NCBI GenBank assembly: GCA_958295985.1
Contig: OY282432.1
Span: 2,327,001 to 2,391,000 of the forward strand
Source of the DNA: an uncultured Candidatus Binatia bacterium
Lineage (GTDB): Bacteria; Desulfobacterota; Binatia; UBA9968; JAJDTQ01
Direction: 5' to 3'
Length of the DNA stretch: 64,000 nt
Position numbers and translations under genes: made by a program. The notes below the pieces were generated by a model. It did not search any database and was not told the DNA's origin. It saw only the letters and a program-made list of their open reading frames with translations. Below, piece by piece: positions 1 to 8,165 of this stretch (the stretch's first letter is position 1; each line of letters begins with the position of its first letter).

Positions 1-729
1 GTACTCCAACAGCTCCAGTGCCTGCTCCGGCACCGGTTGGCTGTGGTTGTCGGCATGGAACGGAGCGTCGAGGTAGGGTCGGTGAACCAACGGTCCGCCG
101 GCGGCGTGAACACCGGTCACCACACCCGCGGGCAGTTGGTCCAGGAACGCACGCGGGTCGACACCGTGGTTCCTGGAGTTGACGAACAGATTCTCCACGT
201 CCAGCAGCATGCCCACCCCGGTCTCCCGGAACAGCAGGTTGAAGAACTCCGCGTCGCTCATCTCCGCGTCGGGAAAGTCGAAGACGTAGGAGATGTTCTC
301 GATGGAGAACGGCACCGGCAGACGGGCCTGGACCCGTTGGATCTTGGGGATGAGCATGTCCGCGGCGGCGCGGGTCTTGGGAACCGGCAGCAGGTTGGCG
401 ATGTCGATGCCCGGCACCTTGGTCCACGCCAGGTGCTCGCTGTAGGACGGGACCTTGAGATCCTCGATGGCCTCGGCCACACCGTCCAGGTAGCGCTCGT
501 CGAGGGGCGCGTCCGTGCCGATGGAAAGGCCCACGCCGTGCAGCACCAGCGGTATCCGGTCCACCAGGTTCCGTATCGCCTTGCGCGCGTACTCGCCGCC
601 CTTGACGTAGTGGTCCACGGTGATCTCGAGGACGTCGAACCGTTGCAGGTTGGCCAGCGTCCACTTGGCGATGGGAACCCGGAAACCGATGCCGATCAGG
701 GGTGACGCGGATGAAGGTGTCGTGCTCAT
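1..729 (-). CDS. DUF692 / MNIO-family multinuclear iron oxygenase, C-terminus cut by window edge
   Basis: The reverse strand reads open from ATG at 729 to base 1 (243 codons, no stop), so the C-terminus lies outside the window. The family's metal-ligand pattern is visible: LHGVGLS (His64), SEHLAW (Glu98, His99), IEN (Glu144), LDVENLFVNSRNHG (Asp177, Asn180, His188), VHAAG (His208) and ADNH (Asp227, His229). Family members (MbnB, TglH, BufB, ChrH) are TIM-barrel enzymes using two or three irons to oxidise cysteines or other residues of RiPP precursors, usually with a partner protein. No precursor or partner is visible on this side; they could lie beyond base 1. The next gene upstream on the same strand is a DUF6282 hydrolase 276 bases away, so co-transcription is uncertain. 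Family call is firm; substrate is unknown. Confidence 0.85.
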   Translation of the reverse strand, partial: MSTTPSSASPLIGIGFRVPIAKWTLANLQRFDVLEITVDHYVKGGEYARKAIRNLVDRIPLVLHGVGLSIGTDAPLDERYLDGVAEAIEDLKVPSYSEHLAWTKVPGIDIANLLPVPKTRAAADMLIPKIQRVQARLPVPFSIENISYVFDFPDAEMSDAEFFNLLFRETGVGMLLDVENLFVNSRNHGVDPRAFLDQLPAGVVTGVHAAGGPLVHRPYLDAPFHADNHSQPVPEQALELLEY

Positions 730-831
730 GCAGCCTCCCGAAGCGATTCAAGACCGCAGGTCCCGACGAGTGCGGCCCTTGCCTCGGGGCACGCGCCGGA
801 CTACGCGCCGAATGACGCGCTGGACTCTTCG

Positions 832-863
832 GGGCGTCGCGTTCGTGTCGGGGAGCGACGCCC
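832..863. other. Hairpin upstream of the MNIO gene
   Basis: A perfect 9-bp inverted repeat, GGGCGTCGC / GCGACGCCC, with a 14-base loop, about 100 bases 5' of the MNIO start. It could be a leader structure or operator. Nothing else is recognisable in the 730-1005 gap besides the second hairpin at 945-978. Confidence 0.35.
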
Positions 864-944
864 TACACAGATACTGATCGTTCGGTTGGCCCTGAACTTT
901 AGCGTTCAGTGCGTGGAGGACACGTAATTTGTCACGGACCGGAC

Positions 945-978
945 CGTGCGGCGTCCCGGATGACCATGACGCCGCACG
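945..978 (-). terminator. Stem-loop after the DUF6282 gene
   Basis: An 11-bp perfect inverted repeat (CGTGCGGCGTC / GACGCCGCACG) with a 12-base loop, 27 bases downstream of the stop at 1006. No T-run follows, so it is a weak intrinsic terminator at best, or an mRNA 3'-end structure. Confidence 0.4.
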
Positions 979-1005
979 CGGTTCAATGGGGGAAGGGCGG
1001 GGTTC

Positions 1006-2016
1006 CTATGCCGCATCCATGCCCACGACCCTTGCGGGGTTGCGGGTGCAGACGGTGTAGAGTTCCTCCCGGGTGAGGCCGAAGGCTTCCATGTAGCCCC
1101 GGATGAGGCGCATGGCTTCCACGGAGTCGGGGAACAGCGGCTCGCCGGCGTCGCTGGACAGCGTGAAGTGCTCCACGCCCACTTCGCGGATGGTGTTGTA
1201 CATGATCTGGGGATCGACGCCGAGCAGCGGCGACAGCTCGTCGAAGGTGAAGTTGAACAGCACGCCCAAGGGAGCGAGCTCCTTCATCTGTTCCACCGAT
1301 ACGTCGAGAAAAGGACTGTAGGGGTGGTCGATGACCAACCGCCGCAGGCCGGCCTTGTCCGCCTCCTCGGCGATCTTGAAGATCTCCTTGTGGGTGGGGT
1401 GGCCGAAGAACAGCGCCACGTCCCGCTCGACGCACAGGCGGATGATGTCCCGCACCTCGGGCTTGAGCTCGCCGGACTCGTCGAGGTTGTAATGGCCGTG
1501 CTCCATGGCCTGCTCCCAGGACATGGGGCCGATCCAGCCCCTGGCGTCCATGTCGTGCTCGATGAGGTTCCGGCGGCTCCCCACCGTGTGCATGGTGTTG
1601 GCGTGGTTGAACACCGGCAGCCACAAGGCCACGACCCCGGCGTCGACGGCTTGCTCCGCAAGCCTGGCCGACACCGGCTCCTCCTGCCGGCCGCATACGA
1701 AACCGGCGAAGCAGGTCACCGGCGCAACCCCTTCCCGTCCGGCCCAGTCGTCGAGCCGCTCCTGCAGCTCGCGGACCGCCTGTCCCGCCTCGCCGATGAT
1801 GGACTTGAACAGGATCCCCCTCATCTCGGCCCGGGAAGCCTTCTTCAGCAGGTCCAGGGCGTCCTGCTGGCCTGCGTGGGCGTGACAGTGGATGTCGATG
1901 GCGTCCTTGACCTTGATGTGACCGGGATGGACCGCGCCGGGCTTGTACTGCGTGCGCGCCGCGTAGGAGGTGACGCATCGTTCCCGGGTCGGGGTCGAGA
2001 CCACGTTCTCGCTCAT
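1006..2016 (-). CDS. DUF6282-type metal-dependent hydrolase (amidohydrolase-like)
   Basis: 336 residues from an ATG preceded by GAAAGGAGACGAACG, a strong Shine-Dalgarno. The N-terminal third carries DIHCHAH (His43, His45, His47), the usual metal-binding His-x-His of TIM-barrel amidohydrolases. Further candidate ligands are FFGHPTH, VIDHPY and LSSDAG near the C-terminus. DUF6282 proteins are assumed to hydrolyse small amide, lactone or ring substrates; none has a substrate that I can assign from sequence. It stands alone, divergent from the LLM oxidoreductase at 2139, with about 120 bases between the start codons, so the two may share a control region. No signal peptide, so cytoplasmic. Confidence 0.75.
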   Translation of the reverse strand: MSENVVSTPTRERCVTSYAARTQYKPGAVHPGHIKVKDAIDIHCHAHAGQQDALDLLKKASRAEMRGILFKSIIGEAGQAVRELQERLDDWAGREGVAPVTCFAGFVCGRQEEPVSARLAEQAVDAGVVALWLPVFNHANTMHTVGSRRNLIEHDMDARGWIGPMSWEQAMEHGHYNLDESGELKPEVRDIIRLCVERDVALFFGHPTHKEIFKIAEEADKAGLRRLVIDHPYSPFLDVSVEQMKELAPLGVLFNFTFDELSPLLGVDPQIMYNTIREVGVEHFTLSSDAGEPLFPDSVEAMRLIRGYMEAFGLTREELYTVCTRNPARVVGMDAA

Positions 2017-2138
2017 CGTTCGTCTCCTTTCACCGGCGGCTCATCCGCGGCTGGAACCCGCGGCGCCGCCGCTTGCCGTGCACCGTGATCCAGGTTCATA
2101 GTAGACCCTCGAAACCTGAAACGAAAGTGGGGCGAACC

Positions 2139-3134
2139 GTGAAATTCGGCCTGTTCATCATCGGGGACAGCGACCCCGAGCTGGGGCACGACCTCAAGGG
2201 CTACTACGACAGGATGCTGGAGCAGGTCCGCTGGGGAGAGTCCCTCGGATACGAGTGCTTCTGGTTCGGCGAGCACCATTTCGACTTCCACGGCGTCATC
2301 CCCGCACCCACGGTGCTCATGTCCGCGGCCGCGGTCTGCACCCGCTCCATCCGTCTGGGCGTGGCGGTGGCGTTGCTGCCGTACCGGGACCCTGTGCTCA
2401 CGGCCGAGGAGTACGCCATGATCGACGTGCTGAGCGGCGGCCGGCTCGACTTCGGGGTGGGGCGCGGCACTCCTCCGGAACTGGCCGGCTTCGGCGTCAA
2501 GGAAGACAACCGGGACCGGCTGGTGGAGAGCCTGGAGATCGTCGAGACGGCCTGGCGCCAGGGCAGGGTGTCCTACCAGGGACGGTTCCACCGGATCGAC
2601 GACGTACCGCTCAACGTGATCCCGGTGCAGCGGCCCGCGCCGCCGGTGTACTTCGCGGCCCTGAGCGAGGGCTCGTACCGGGTGGCGGGAGAGAAAGGCT
2701 ACCCCATCCTGGGCATCCCCTTCGCGAGCTGCAAGGATATGGCCGAGGTGAACCGCAAGGTTGGGTTCTACAAGGAAACCCTGAGCCGGTCAGGGCACGA
2801 TCCCGAGGCGTTGGACGTAGGCCAGTGTATCCATACCCATGTGGCCGAATCGGACGCCGCCGCCCGCGCCCGTGCCCGGCCCGCCATGAGCCGGTACTAC
2901 GACATGCGCAAAAGCGTGCGGCCCCGTGGCTACGACGAACTCGACCGGGAGCGCATGCTGATGGTCGGCGGCCCGGACCGTTGCCTTGAGCAGATCCGGG
3001 AGCTGGCGGACGCCGGCGCCAACTACATCATCTTCTCCATGAACTTCGCCGGCCTGGACCAGAAGAGCATCCTCGACTCCATGGCGATGATGGCGGAGGA
3101 AGTCCTGCCGAAGGTTGACGCGCGGAAGTTATAG
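2139..3134 (+). CDS. LLM-class flavin-dependent oxidoreductase (luciferase-like)
   Basis: I chose the GTG at 2139 (VKFGLFIIGD), where homology to luciferase-like monooxygenases begins; an upstream in-frame ATG at 2073 would add 22 unrelated residues. About 331 residues. Hallmarks are GEHHF in strand 2, SGGRLDFGVGRG for the flavin phosphate, and the C-terminal region where mycobacterial and bacterial luciferase-like enzymes end (EEVLPK). The family uses reduced FMN or F420 for two-electron chemistry or O2 insertion. Divergent from the DUF6282 hydrolase. It is one of five LLM proteins in this window, all mutually distinct, so recent tandem duplication is unlikely. Cofactor and substrate are unknown. 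Confidence 0.85.
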   Translation: MKFGLFIIGDSDPELGHDLKGYYDRMLEQVRWGESLGYECFWFGEHHFDFHGVIPAPTVLMSAAAVCTRSIRLGVAVALLPYRDPVLTAEEYAMIDVLSGGRLDFGVGRGTPPELAGFGVKEDNRDRLVESLEIVETAWRQGRVSYQGRFHRIDDVPLNVIPVQRPAPPVYFAALSEGSYRVAGEKGYPILGIPFASCKDMAEVNRKVGFYKETLSRSGHDPEALDVGQCIHTHVAESDAAARARARPAMSRYYDMRKSVRPRGYDELDRERMLMVGGPDRCLEQIRELADAGANYIIFSMNFAGLDQKSILDSMAMMAEEVLPKVDARKL

Positions 3135-3169
3135 GCGCAAGAAGCTGCGTGCCGCAAACCGGGAGGGGC

Positions 3170-4450
3170 CTACCGCATCAGCCCCGGCAGCCAGATGGCG
3201 ATGGGCGGGAACAGCATGACCAGGGCGAGGGCGATGATGTTGATGAGGACGAAAGGGATGACGCCGCGGTAGATGGCGCCCAGGGTGACGTCGGGCGGCG
3301 AGACTCCCTTGAGCACGAACAGGTTCATGCCGAAGGGCGGGGTGATGAGCGACAGTTCGATGTTCACCATGGTGACGATGGCGAACCACAGGGGGTCGAG
3401 GCCCAGGGACCGGATCACGGGGAAGAAGATCGGCACGGTGATGAGCATGATGGAGATGGGTTCCATGAAGGAGCCCATGATCAGGATCACGATCTGCATG
3501 CTGGCGATGATGATCCATGGTGACACGGCCAACTCGGTTGCGAAGAGCGACAGCCCCATGGCGGCGCCGGAATGGGCCAGGATCTGGCTGAAGGCGGTGG
3601 CGCTGGTGACGATGAGCAGGGCGAATCCGGAGACCTCCACGGTTCCCAGAAGCGACTTTCGCAGGATCTCCCACGACAGGCGCCGGTAGGCCACCGCCAG
3701 ACAGAAGGCCCCGGCCACGCCCATGGCCGCGGACTCGCTGGGGGTCGCGATGCCCAGGAAGATCGACCCCAGCACCACCAGCACCAGCACCACCAGCGGC
3801 AGGAAGTACTTGAGGGCGGTGACGCGCTCGCCCCACGACACCTTCTCCAGTTCCACGGCCGGAGCCAGTTGCGGCCGGATGGTGCAGGTGATGACGATAT
3901 AGCCGAACAGCAGCGCCGCCAGCAGAAGCCCAGGCAGGATCCCGCCGATCAGGAGATCCCCCACCGAGAGCTGGCTGATGCCGCCGAAGATGACCATCAG
4001 CGCGCTGGGCGGGATCAGCACCGCAAGGCCGCCGGAGGTGGCCAGGGTGCCCACGGCCAGCCCGGTGTCGTAGCCCTGCTTGCGCATCTCGGGGATCAGG
4101 ATCGTGCCCAGGGTGGCGGAGCTGGCCATGCTGGAACCGCTGCCGGCGCCGAAGGCCGTGCCCGCCAGCACCGCGAGCACCGCGAGGCGGCCGGGAACGG
4201 CGCCCAGCCATTTGCCGATGGAGTTGATCGCGAGGGCGGCCAGCCCCGAGTGCAGCACCAGCTCACCCATCAGGATGAACAGGGGCAGGGCGATGAACGC
4301 GAAGGTCCCGATGCTCGTGAAGCTGCTGAGGGCCACGGCCTGGATCGCGCCCGGGCCCACCAGCACGTAGAGGAACCCCAGGTTCAGCACGCCGAACGCG
4401 AACGCAATCGGGATGCCCGACGCCATCAGGACCATGAGGGCGCCGAACAT
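3170..4450 (-). CDS. dctM: TRAP transporter large permease subunit (DctM)
   Basis: A very hydrophobic 426-residue protein with about twelve membrane segments and the DctM signatures GTAFGAGSGSSMASSATLG, GGLAVLIPPSALMVIFGG and the C-terminal PPFGMNLFVLKG. It is the ion-coupled transmembrane subunit of a tripartite ATP-independent periplasmic carrier. The reading frame continues upstream through LIFLEWWIVLVV, typical DctM N-terminal sequence, to a CTG at 4486 that overlaps the DctQ stop as CTGA and has GGGAGG five bases upstream. True initiation there is possible, giving 438 residues; I list the first conventional ATG. Last gene of cupin-dctP-dctQ-dctM. Confidence 0.93.
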   Translation of the reverse strand: MFGALMVLMASGIPIAFAFGVLNLGFLYVLVGPGAIQAVALSSFTSIGTFAFIALPLFILMGELVLHSGLAALAINSIGKWLGAVPGRLAVLAVLAGTAFGAGSGSSMASSATLGTILIPEMRKQGYDTGLAVGTLATSGGLAVLIPPSALMVIFGGISQLSVGDLLIGGILPGLLLAALLFGYIVITCTIRPQLAPAVELEKVSWGERVTALKYFLPLVVLVLVVLGSIFLGIATPSESAAMGVAGAFCLAVAYRRLSWEILRKSLLGTVEVSGFALLIVTSATAFSQILAHSGAAMGLSLFATELAVSPWIIIASMQIVILIMGSFMEPISIMLITVPIFFPVIRSLGLDPLWFAIVTMVNIELSLITPPFGMNLFVLKGVSPPDVTLGAIYRGVIPFVLINIIALALVMLFPPIAIWLPGLMR

Positions 4451-4482
4451 GACGACCAGGACGATCCACCACTCGAGGAAGA

Positions 4483-4998
4483 TCAGGGGCCTCCCTTCTC
4501 GGGAGCCGTCGCCGTGTCCGCGCGCGACGCCGCAAGGATTCTAACCACGAAGGCGAGGCCGAGCCACGCGGCCCCGATGGGGATGATCACCAGTGCCGGA
4601 AACTTCGGCAGGTTGAGCGCGGTGGAGAATCGGTAGCCGTTCTCGAACGCGTGCCACGCCACCACCCAGGACTGCCACGCGAGGACGACGCAGTAGATGA
4701 GCCCCAGGACGTCGGTGACGACGCGCAGTCGGCGTTGCGGCGCCGGCTTGAGCCGTGAGGTCAGGATTTCCACCTTCACGTGGTGGTCGTTCATGAGGAT
4801 CCACGCGGCCGGGACGAAGGTCAGGTAGACCAGCAGGTACTCGTTGATGTCGATGACCCAGATGGTGGGCGCGTGGAAGATCAGACGGGCGAACACGTCG
4901 TAGAGAACGGTCACCGCCATAAGCACCACGAATGCGGCGGAGACGTAGCCGAGTACGCGGTTCGTTCCGTCGAAGGCGCGGTTCAGCGAATTCAGCAT
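4483..4998 (-). CDS. dctQ: TRAP transporter small permease subunit (DctQ)
   Basis: 171 residues with four hydrophobic helices (about 17-37, 47-70, 92-112, 133-155) and the family's conserved N-terminal region VTVLYDVFARLIF followed by ..WVIDINEYLLVYL. DctQ bridges the membrane subunit DctM and is essential for transport. The gene overlaps the dctM reading frame and lies 69 bases after dctP, so the three are a transcription unit. Confidence 0.93.
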   Translation of the reverse strand: MLNSLNRAFDGTNRVLGYVSAAFVVLMAVTVLYDVFARLIFHAPTIWVIDINEYLLVYLTFVPAAWILMNDHHVKVEILTSRLKPAPQRRLRVVTDVLGLIYCVVLAWQSWVVAWHAFENGYRFSTALNLPKFPALVIIPIGAAWLGLAFVVRILAASRADTATAPEKGGP

Positions 4999-5067
4999 CG
5001 GGTGAGCCGCGGGCGGCGGCCGCCGGGCTTGGGCGACCGCCGCCGCGTCGGGTCCGGCCGGCCCGGA

Positions 5068-6084
5068 TCAGTTGTAGGGCGCCAAGGCCTTCTGGATCTG
5101 CGGGCCGTACTTGGGCGATTGCTTGAGCAGCTCGGGCCAGTAGGCGTTGCGGGCGTCGGACAGCCGCTTCTTGGCGGCGTCGTCCACCTCGATGACCTTC
5201 ATGCCGTTCTTCTGAAGCCTCTTGATCGCCGCCTGATCGTTGGTTTGGAAGTAGCTGAGTATCTTGGGCTCCAATTCTTCGATGGTCCCTGCCAGCACCT
5301 TCTTCACGGCCTCCGGCAGCTTGCCCCACAGCCGCGTCGGCATGTAGACGCCGCCCGGTGCGAACTGGATGGGCGTGGCGATCATGGCCTTGTAGACTTT
5401 GTGTTCGCCGAAGCTCCAGGCGTCGTTGGGTGCGCGGTAGGCGCCGTCCACCACGCCGCGCTGCAACGCCGTGTACAGCTCGTTGGCCGGGAGGGTCTGG
5501 GGCGAGCCTCCGAGGGACTGGATCGCCGCGGCATCCTGGGCGCCCGAGGCCCGGATCCGCTTGCCCTTGAGACCGTCGAGGTCCTCGATGGGTTTGGCCA
5601 TGAGGAAGCGAAAACCGGTCCCGGCCACGGTGATGCCCAGGAAGCGCATGGCCGATTTCTCCGCGTATGCCTTGTTGATGATTTCCAGGGCGCCGCTCTT
5701 GCGCAGGGCCTCCAGGTATTTCTCCAGGCTGTTTGGCGCAATCAGGCTCATGGCCGCGGCTTCGACGGTCTCGCCCACGTAGTACGCGGGCGCGGAGTTG
5801 GTCATGTCGGCGATGCCGGTGCGCAGGGCCTGGAACTGCTCGAACGCGGAGGCCACCTCATTGCCGCCCAGGAGGCGGATCTGCACCACGCCCTTGCCCC
5901 GTTTGTTGACTTCCTCGATGTAGTTCTTGTACCAGGTGTTGCCGTCGATGCTCAGCGGCCAGGCCGAGATGGCGCGGATCAACACCTCCTTGGCGTCGGC
6001 CGGCGCGGCCGCGGTGAGGGTCCACAGGGGGACGGCCAGCAAGAGCGCGAACAGGGAGACTTTCGCAAAGAGCTTCGTACGCAT
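5068..6084 (-). CDS. dctP: TRAP transporter periplasmic solute-binding protein (DctP family)
   Basis: 338 residues with a Sec signal peptide (MRTKLFAKVSLFALLLAV..., cleavage likely after ADA near residue 31). Mature protein shows DctP features: the Arg-containing ligand region GLKGKRIRASG, the NELYTALQRGVVDGA helix-strand that closes the pocket, and a C-terminal latch helix. Binds an organic anion in the periplasm for the DctQM permease. The conserved arginine in KGKRIRASG implies a carboxylate ligand. The start is the ATG at 6084 behind GGAGGTAACC. The exact ligand cannot be read from sequence; the neighbouring cupin and decarboxylase-like genes suggest an aromatic or keto acid. Confidence 0.93.
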   Translation of the reverse strand: MRTKLFAKVSLFALLLAVPLWTLTAAAPADAKEVLIRAISAWPLSIDGNTWYKNYIEEVNKRGKGVVQIRLLGGNEVASAFEQFQALRTGIADMTNSAPAYYVGETVEAAAMSLIAPNSLEKYLEALRKSGALEIINKAYAEKSAMRFLGITVAGTGFRFLMAKPIEDLDGLKGKRIRASGAQDAAAIQSLGGSPQTLPANELYTALQRGVVDGAYRAPNDAWSFGEHKVYKAMIATPIQFAPGGVYMPTRLWGKLPEAVKKVLAGTIEELEPKILSYFQTNDQAAIKRLQKNGMKVIEVDDAAKKRLSDARNAYWPELLKQSPKYGPQIQKALAPYN

Positions 6085-6210
6085 GGGTTACCTCCGGTTG
6101 TACCATGGGGAAACGCAATCCCCGGAAAGGCTGTCATCCTGTTTGCCGGGACGCTGGACGTCCCGGTTCGTGTTTCTCGGGGGCCGCACCGGCGCGGCGC
6201 GCTGCGCCGA

Positions 6211-6711
6211 TCAGATCGCCTCGTAGGGGTAGCGCGTTACCGTCGCCATGTTCTTGCCCTCGATGCGGATCAGCTTGGTGGTATCGGCGCGCCAGGGCGA
6301 GTGGAGATCTCCTTCGTTGTAGAGGTGCGCCATGCCCGGCTTGAGGGTGTAGGTGCGCAGTTTTCGGGCCTTGCCTTTCTTGCCCTCGCCCGCGGGTTCG
6401 ACCTTTTCCCAGTCGGTCATCTCGGTCTCGCCCGTGGCTTGGCCGTAGATGGCCCAGGCCGGACCGTGGTCATGGGGGTTGCTGCCCTTGGAGCCCTTGT
6501 TGTGGTGGGCCAGGATGCAGAAACCCAACTCGGCGTCCTCGTAGATCACCTTGCGTTCGGGTTGATCCTCTTCGATGTGCCGGGTGATGAACTCCTCGTC
6601 CCGGCATATCTCCTCGACCAGCGAAACGACTTTTTGCCGCCCTTCCGGGCCGGGCTCCGCCTTCAGGATACGATGACAGTCAGCAGCGAACTGCTCTAGC
6701 GTGTGGCTCAT
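6211..6711 (-). CDS. Small cupin-fold metalloprotein (cysteine-dioxygenase-like)
   Basis: 166 residues. NPHDHGPAWAIYG supplies His80 and His82, the GQATGETEMTDW strand follows, and GDLHSPW supplies a distal His137: the His-x-His...His arrangement of single-domain cupins close to cysteine dioxygenase and predicted double-stranded beta-helix enzymes. An iron-dependent oxygenase or isomerase function is likely but the substrate is not known. It is the first gene before the TRAP operon on the same strand (126 bases to dctP), suggesting it acts on the imported compound. No signal peptide. Confidence 0.7.
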   Translation of the reverse strand: MSHTLEQFAADCHRILKAEPGPEGRQKVVSLVEEICRDEEFITRHIEEDQPERKVIYEDAELGFCILAHHNKGSKGSNPHDHGPAWAIYGQATGETEMTDWEKVEPAGEGKKGKARKLRTYTLKPGMAHLYNEGDLHSPWRADTTKLIRIEGKNMATVTRYPYEAI

Positions 6712-6856
6712 GATACGGCTCCTTCACATGACAAATTTCGGGGCCTCGCCCCGCCAATCCGCACGATGGCATCCTTGTACGCTTTCCTCCGCGACGGTGT
6801 CAAGCCGAGTCACATCTCCCCGTCACGACCGAGAAAATAGCCCGTAATTGGCCGAA

Positions 6857-6892
6857 CCCGTCATTCCGGCGTAAGCCGGTGTCCAGGGGCGG
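6857..6892. repeat. Dispersed CCCGTCATTCCGGC repeat, copy 1
   Basis: Short palindromic intergenic unit with the core CGTCATTCCGGC and a GCCGG arm. Related copies lie at 28229-28258 and 46071-46101, always between genes. Confidence 0.5.
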
Positions 6893-6914
6893 GGGGGCCG
6901 TGCCGGGATCTCCG

Positions 6915-7907
6915 CTATTCCGCCCACCCGACGATGGGAGTGAACAGGCTCTCCAGCCGCGGCCTGGGTTCCGCCACGAACGCCTGCTCCACCAGATACT
7001 GCATGAACGTGTCCAGGGTTCCGCGGTTGGCTTCCACTCCGTAGGGGTAGGGGTCTCCGTCGAACAGCTCGCGGATCTCGTCAAGCTCCGCGTTGAGCCA
7101 GGGAATCATGTACGCCATGGCGCCGGTGAAGCGCATGTGCTCCAGCGCCCATGCCTTGGCGGCCTGGAATGCCTTGAACATGCTCTCGGCGATCCACGGA
7201 TGCTCGACGTGAAGCTCCTCCCGCATCACGATGGTGTGCATGATGGGAAAGATGCCGGTTTCCCTGAAGTAGTCCCGTTCGACGCGCCGGTAGTCGGGGA
7301 AGAGCCTGCCGACGGCCGGATGCCTGCCCAGGGCGTCGGGTTGCCGGGCGCCGAGGTAGGCGGTGATATCGCCTTCCACCAAGAGGTCGTTGATGGACTT
7401 CCCGGCCGGCGCCGGCTCGATGTCCACGGTGCCGGCGGGCCGCAGGTCCATGTCGTCGTCCGGCGGCCGCGGCGTGTTGACGCCGCCCTCCACCCAGCGG
7501 ATGGAGGAGAGGTCCACGCCGTGCCGGTGTTGCAGGATACCGCGGATCAATACGGCGGCCGTCTGGCCGTACTCCTGAACTCCGACGCGTTTGCCGTTGA
7601 GGTCGCCGGGCTCGGTGATGCCGTGATCCCGGTTCACGTAGATGTAGGCGTGGCGGAAGAGGCGCGACGGGAACACTGGCAGTGCGATGAAGGGGAAGGA
7701 GCCCCGCGAGCGCCGGGTCAGGTAGGTAGACAGCGACATCTCGCACAGGTCGAAGGCGTTCGTCTTGACCATGCGGGAGAAGATCTCCGGCGGCGACTGG
7801 ATCTGCAGGCAGGTGACGTCGATGCCCTCGGGCTGGACGATGCCTTTGGCGATGGCTTCGACCCGGTCATACGGCCCGGTGGCCAGGGTTAATGAGAGAT
7901 TTCCCAA
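6915..7907 (-). CDS. 4,5-dihydroxyphthalate decarboxylase-like protein (Pht5/PhdB family), copy 1
   Basis: Start set at TTG 7907, which sits eight bases after GGAGGAA and gives 330 residues, the family length; an ATG at 8126 would add a 73-residue tail with no resemblance to paralogues. Contains the family landmarks FDLCEMSLSTYL, ALPVFPSRLFRH, YVNRDHGI.EPGDLNGKRVGV.EY.QTAAV and a C-terminal DPYPYGVEANRGTL. The fold is that of NMT1/THI5-type periplasmic binding proteins, yet there is no signal peptide, in keeping with cytoplasmic decarboxylases of phthalate breakdown. Two paralogues lie at 10341 and 22275. Divergent from the LLM pair at 8166. The actual acid substrate is unknown. Confidence 0.8.
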   Translation of the reverse strand: MGNLSLTLATGPYDRVEAIAKGIVQPEGIDVTCLQIQSPPEIFSRMVKTNAFDLCEMSLSTYLTRRSRGSFPFIALPVFPSRLFRHAYIYVNRDHGITEPGDLNGKRVGVQEYGQTAAVLIRGILQHRHGVDLSSIRWVEGGVNTPRPPDDDMDLRPAGTVDIEPAPAGKSINDLLVEGDITAYLGARQPDALGRHPAVGRLFPDYRRVERDYFRETGIFPIMHTIVMREELHVEHPWIAESMFKAFQAAKAWALEHMRFTGAMAYMIPWLNAELDEIRELFDGDPYPYGVEANRGTLDTFMQYLVEQAFVAEPRPRLESLFTPIVGWAE

Positions 7908-8165
7908 GGTTGTTTCCTCCGTGATATAAGTTTCACGCAGCCGGCGCTCAAAACCCGCCGACGCATCGGACAGGGATCGATGGACGTATACGGACCGTCG
8001 CGCCGGGCGCCGGATCATTACGAGATTGTTGGCAGGCTGGGCCGCGAGCAGCGGCGCGGCCTGCTGCAGCCGATATGATGCAAAGGCTCTGCCGGTACGG
8101 CGACGGAGCTCGAGGGAGCCTTTCAAAGTCCGGTTGAAACTTCAAGCATCGGAGGTCGGTCTCTC

